A DNA stretch of 7,228 nucleotides from an uncultured Planctomycetaceae bacterium (GTDB taxonomy: Bacteria > Planctomycetota > Planctomycetia > Planctomycetales > Planctomycetaceae). A model generated the notes under the pieces. That model had not been told where the DNA came from and searched no databases. It saw nothing but the letters and a program-made list of their open reading frames with translations. Below are positions 6,777 through 7,228 of this stretch, in pieces. The position numbers and the translations under genes were made by a program. The stretch spans positions 1-7,228 of the forward strand of contig CAIUHT010001364.1 in assembly GCA_903898975.1 (NCBI GenBank), written 5' to 3'. The stretch's first letter is position 1. Each line of letters opens with the position of its first letter.

Positions 6777-7136
6777 TCAATGCCCCTCTTCACGGGCGTG
6801 TTCGAGGCCGTTGTTCATCAGTTCGCGGATATGCTGGTCGGCGAGGCGATAGAAAATGTGCTTCCCTTCACGACGGGCGATGACGATCCGGTCGGAGCGG
6901 AGCGATTTGAGTCGTTGTGAGACGGCGGGCAGGTTGTCGCCCAGGATCACGGTCAGTTCGGAGACACACAGTTCGCGCTGGGCCAAGAGCGAGAGCAGTC
7001 GGAGGCGATTCGGGTCGCCCATGGCCCGAAAGATCGCCGCAGCCCGTTGGCAGGCAACGACATCGGCAGCCTGCAGGGTCGGGTCGTGCGGGTGATCGTG
7101 ATCGTGCGGGGTGGGGTCGAGTTCAGAATCGCTCAT
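6777..7136 (-). CDS. ArsR/SmtB-family metal-sensing transcriptional repressor
   Basis: A 119-residue winged-helix repressor. AAAIFRAMGDPNRLRLLSLL (32-51) and ELCVSEL (55-61) begin the fold, the recognition helix runs about 69-85 (PAVSQRLKSLR), and the wing is IARREGKHIFYRL (86-98). The last helix carries D100-x-H102 and H113-x-x-E116, the same residues and spacing as the zinc ligands of SmtB (Asp104, His106, His117, Glu120). CzrA has His in the last place. The alpha-3 region has one cysteine (C57) rather than the CxC of CadC/ArsR-type sensors, so soft-metal or arsenic sensing by that site is unlikely. An N-terminal HDHDHPHD run (11-18) may be an extra metal ligand source, as in other SmtB relatives. 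Such proteins repress their own operon and leave DNA on binding Zn, Co or Ni. No Shine-Dalgarno sequence precedes the ATG, which matches the leaderless arrangement predicted by the promoter. Confidence 0.93.
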   Translation of the reverse strand: MSDSELDPTPHDHDHPHDPTLQAADVVACQRAAAIFRAMGDPNRLRLLSLLAQRELCVSELTVILGDNLPAVSQRLKSLRSDRIVIARREGKHIFYRLADQHIRELMNNGLEHAREEGH

Positions 7137-7142
7137 GTCTTG

Positions 7143-7171
7143 ATAATAGAGACAATCAATTGATTGGTCAA
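7143..7171 (-). promoter_or_regulatory. Sigma-70-type promoter of the sensor/His-rich operon
   Basis: Reading on the minus strand, TTGACC (7171-7166) is followed after exactly 17 bases by TATTAT (7148-7143). Both hexamers are close to consensus. Only six bases separate the -10 from the ATG at 7136, so transcription should begin at or within a base or two of the start codon. Confidence 0.75.
7153..7166. promoter_or_regulatory. Candidate operator: perfect 14-bp palindrome in the promoter spacer
   Basis: CAATCAATTGATTG is its own reverse complement and fills most of the spacer between -35 and -10, touching the last base of the -35. Binding here would block RNA polymerase, the usual mode of ArsR/SmtB repressors. 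An imperfect further half-site (TCAACTGATATTG, 7168-7180) lies immediately upstream in the promoter and may extend the operator. The sequence is AT-rich and palindromic like SmtB-family operators but is not a close match to the textbook 12-2-12 site. Confidence 0.65.
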
Positions 7172-7228
7172 CTGATATTGTGTGGGGCCCGGCTCGATCT
7201 GATGTCGGGGCGGACTGCAGGTTGTCGC

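Noticed and set aside
6649..6780. 44-codon extension of the His-rich gene from a TTG overlapping the sensor stop codon
   Set aside because: The extension lacks the His-rich composition and repeat modules, while the ATG at 6648 has an AAAGG at good spacing. Translational coupling from the TTG remains a lesser possibility.
7181..7228. Possible divergent gene or promoter at the right edge
   Set aside because: Only 48 bases remain, and no plus-strand -35/-10 pair or start codon with support was found. A divergent transporter gene beyond the edge is possible but not visible.
1..7228. CRISPR arrays, tRNA or rRNA genes, insertion sequences, phage or defence genes
   Set aside because: Nothing resembling spaced direct repeats of CRISPR size, tRNA cloverleafs, transposases or terminal inverted repeats was seen on either strand.

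Overview
The window is GC-rich, ordinary-looking bacterial chromosome with six genes and one unusual metal-linked cassette at the right end. Three things together suggest a member of the Planctomycetota: a B12-binding radical SAM/DUF4080 gene, an EboC-like UbiA-family gene, and gene starts that mostly lack a Shine-Dalgarno sequence. This assignment is inference from gene content and was not tested by a search.

Layout, left to right. (1) 2-922 (+) is the C-terminal part of a B12-binding radical SAM protein; its N-terminus lies off the left edge. (2) 1105-3003 (+) is a complete phosphoglucomutase/phosphomannomutase-type phosphohexomutase with all four signature loops. (3) 3004-3692 is a 689-base stretch without a convincing gene. 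It holds an 18-bp tandem array, a 17-bp tandem array of hairpin-forming units, and a patch of CGCCTGG repeats with one strong hairpin. (4) 3693-4661 (+) is an integral membrane UbiA-superfamily protein resembling EboC. (5) 4807-6102 (+) is an exported serine hydrolase of the class C beta-lactamase/esterase fold. (6) 6139-6174 is a 13-bp perfect hairpin between converging transcription units, probably a bidirectional terminator. (7) On the minus strand, 7136-6777 encodes an ArsR/SmtB-family metal sensor. It is followed by 6648-6295, a 117-residue protein that is 24% histidine and built on two copies of a 26-residue Cys/His module.

The four plus-strand genes are separated by 145-689 bases and have no obvious common pathway, so they are probably separate housekeeping or accessory genes. 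The two minus-strand genes make functional sense together. The sensor carries the exact D-x-H...H-x-x-E ligand pattern of the SmtB alpha-5 zinc site. Its promoter (TTGACC, 17 bp, TATTAT) has a perfect 14-bp palindrome inside the spacer. The downstream gene encodes a likely metal-binding protein. The simplest reading is an autoregulated zinc (or Co/Ni) responsive operon that makes a histidine-rich metal buffer. The promoter position also predicts that the sensor mRNA is leaderless.
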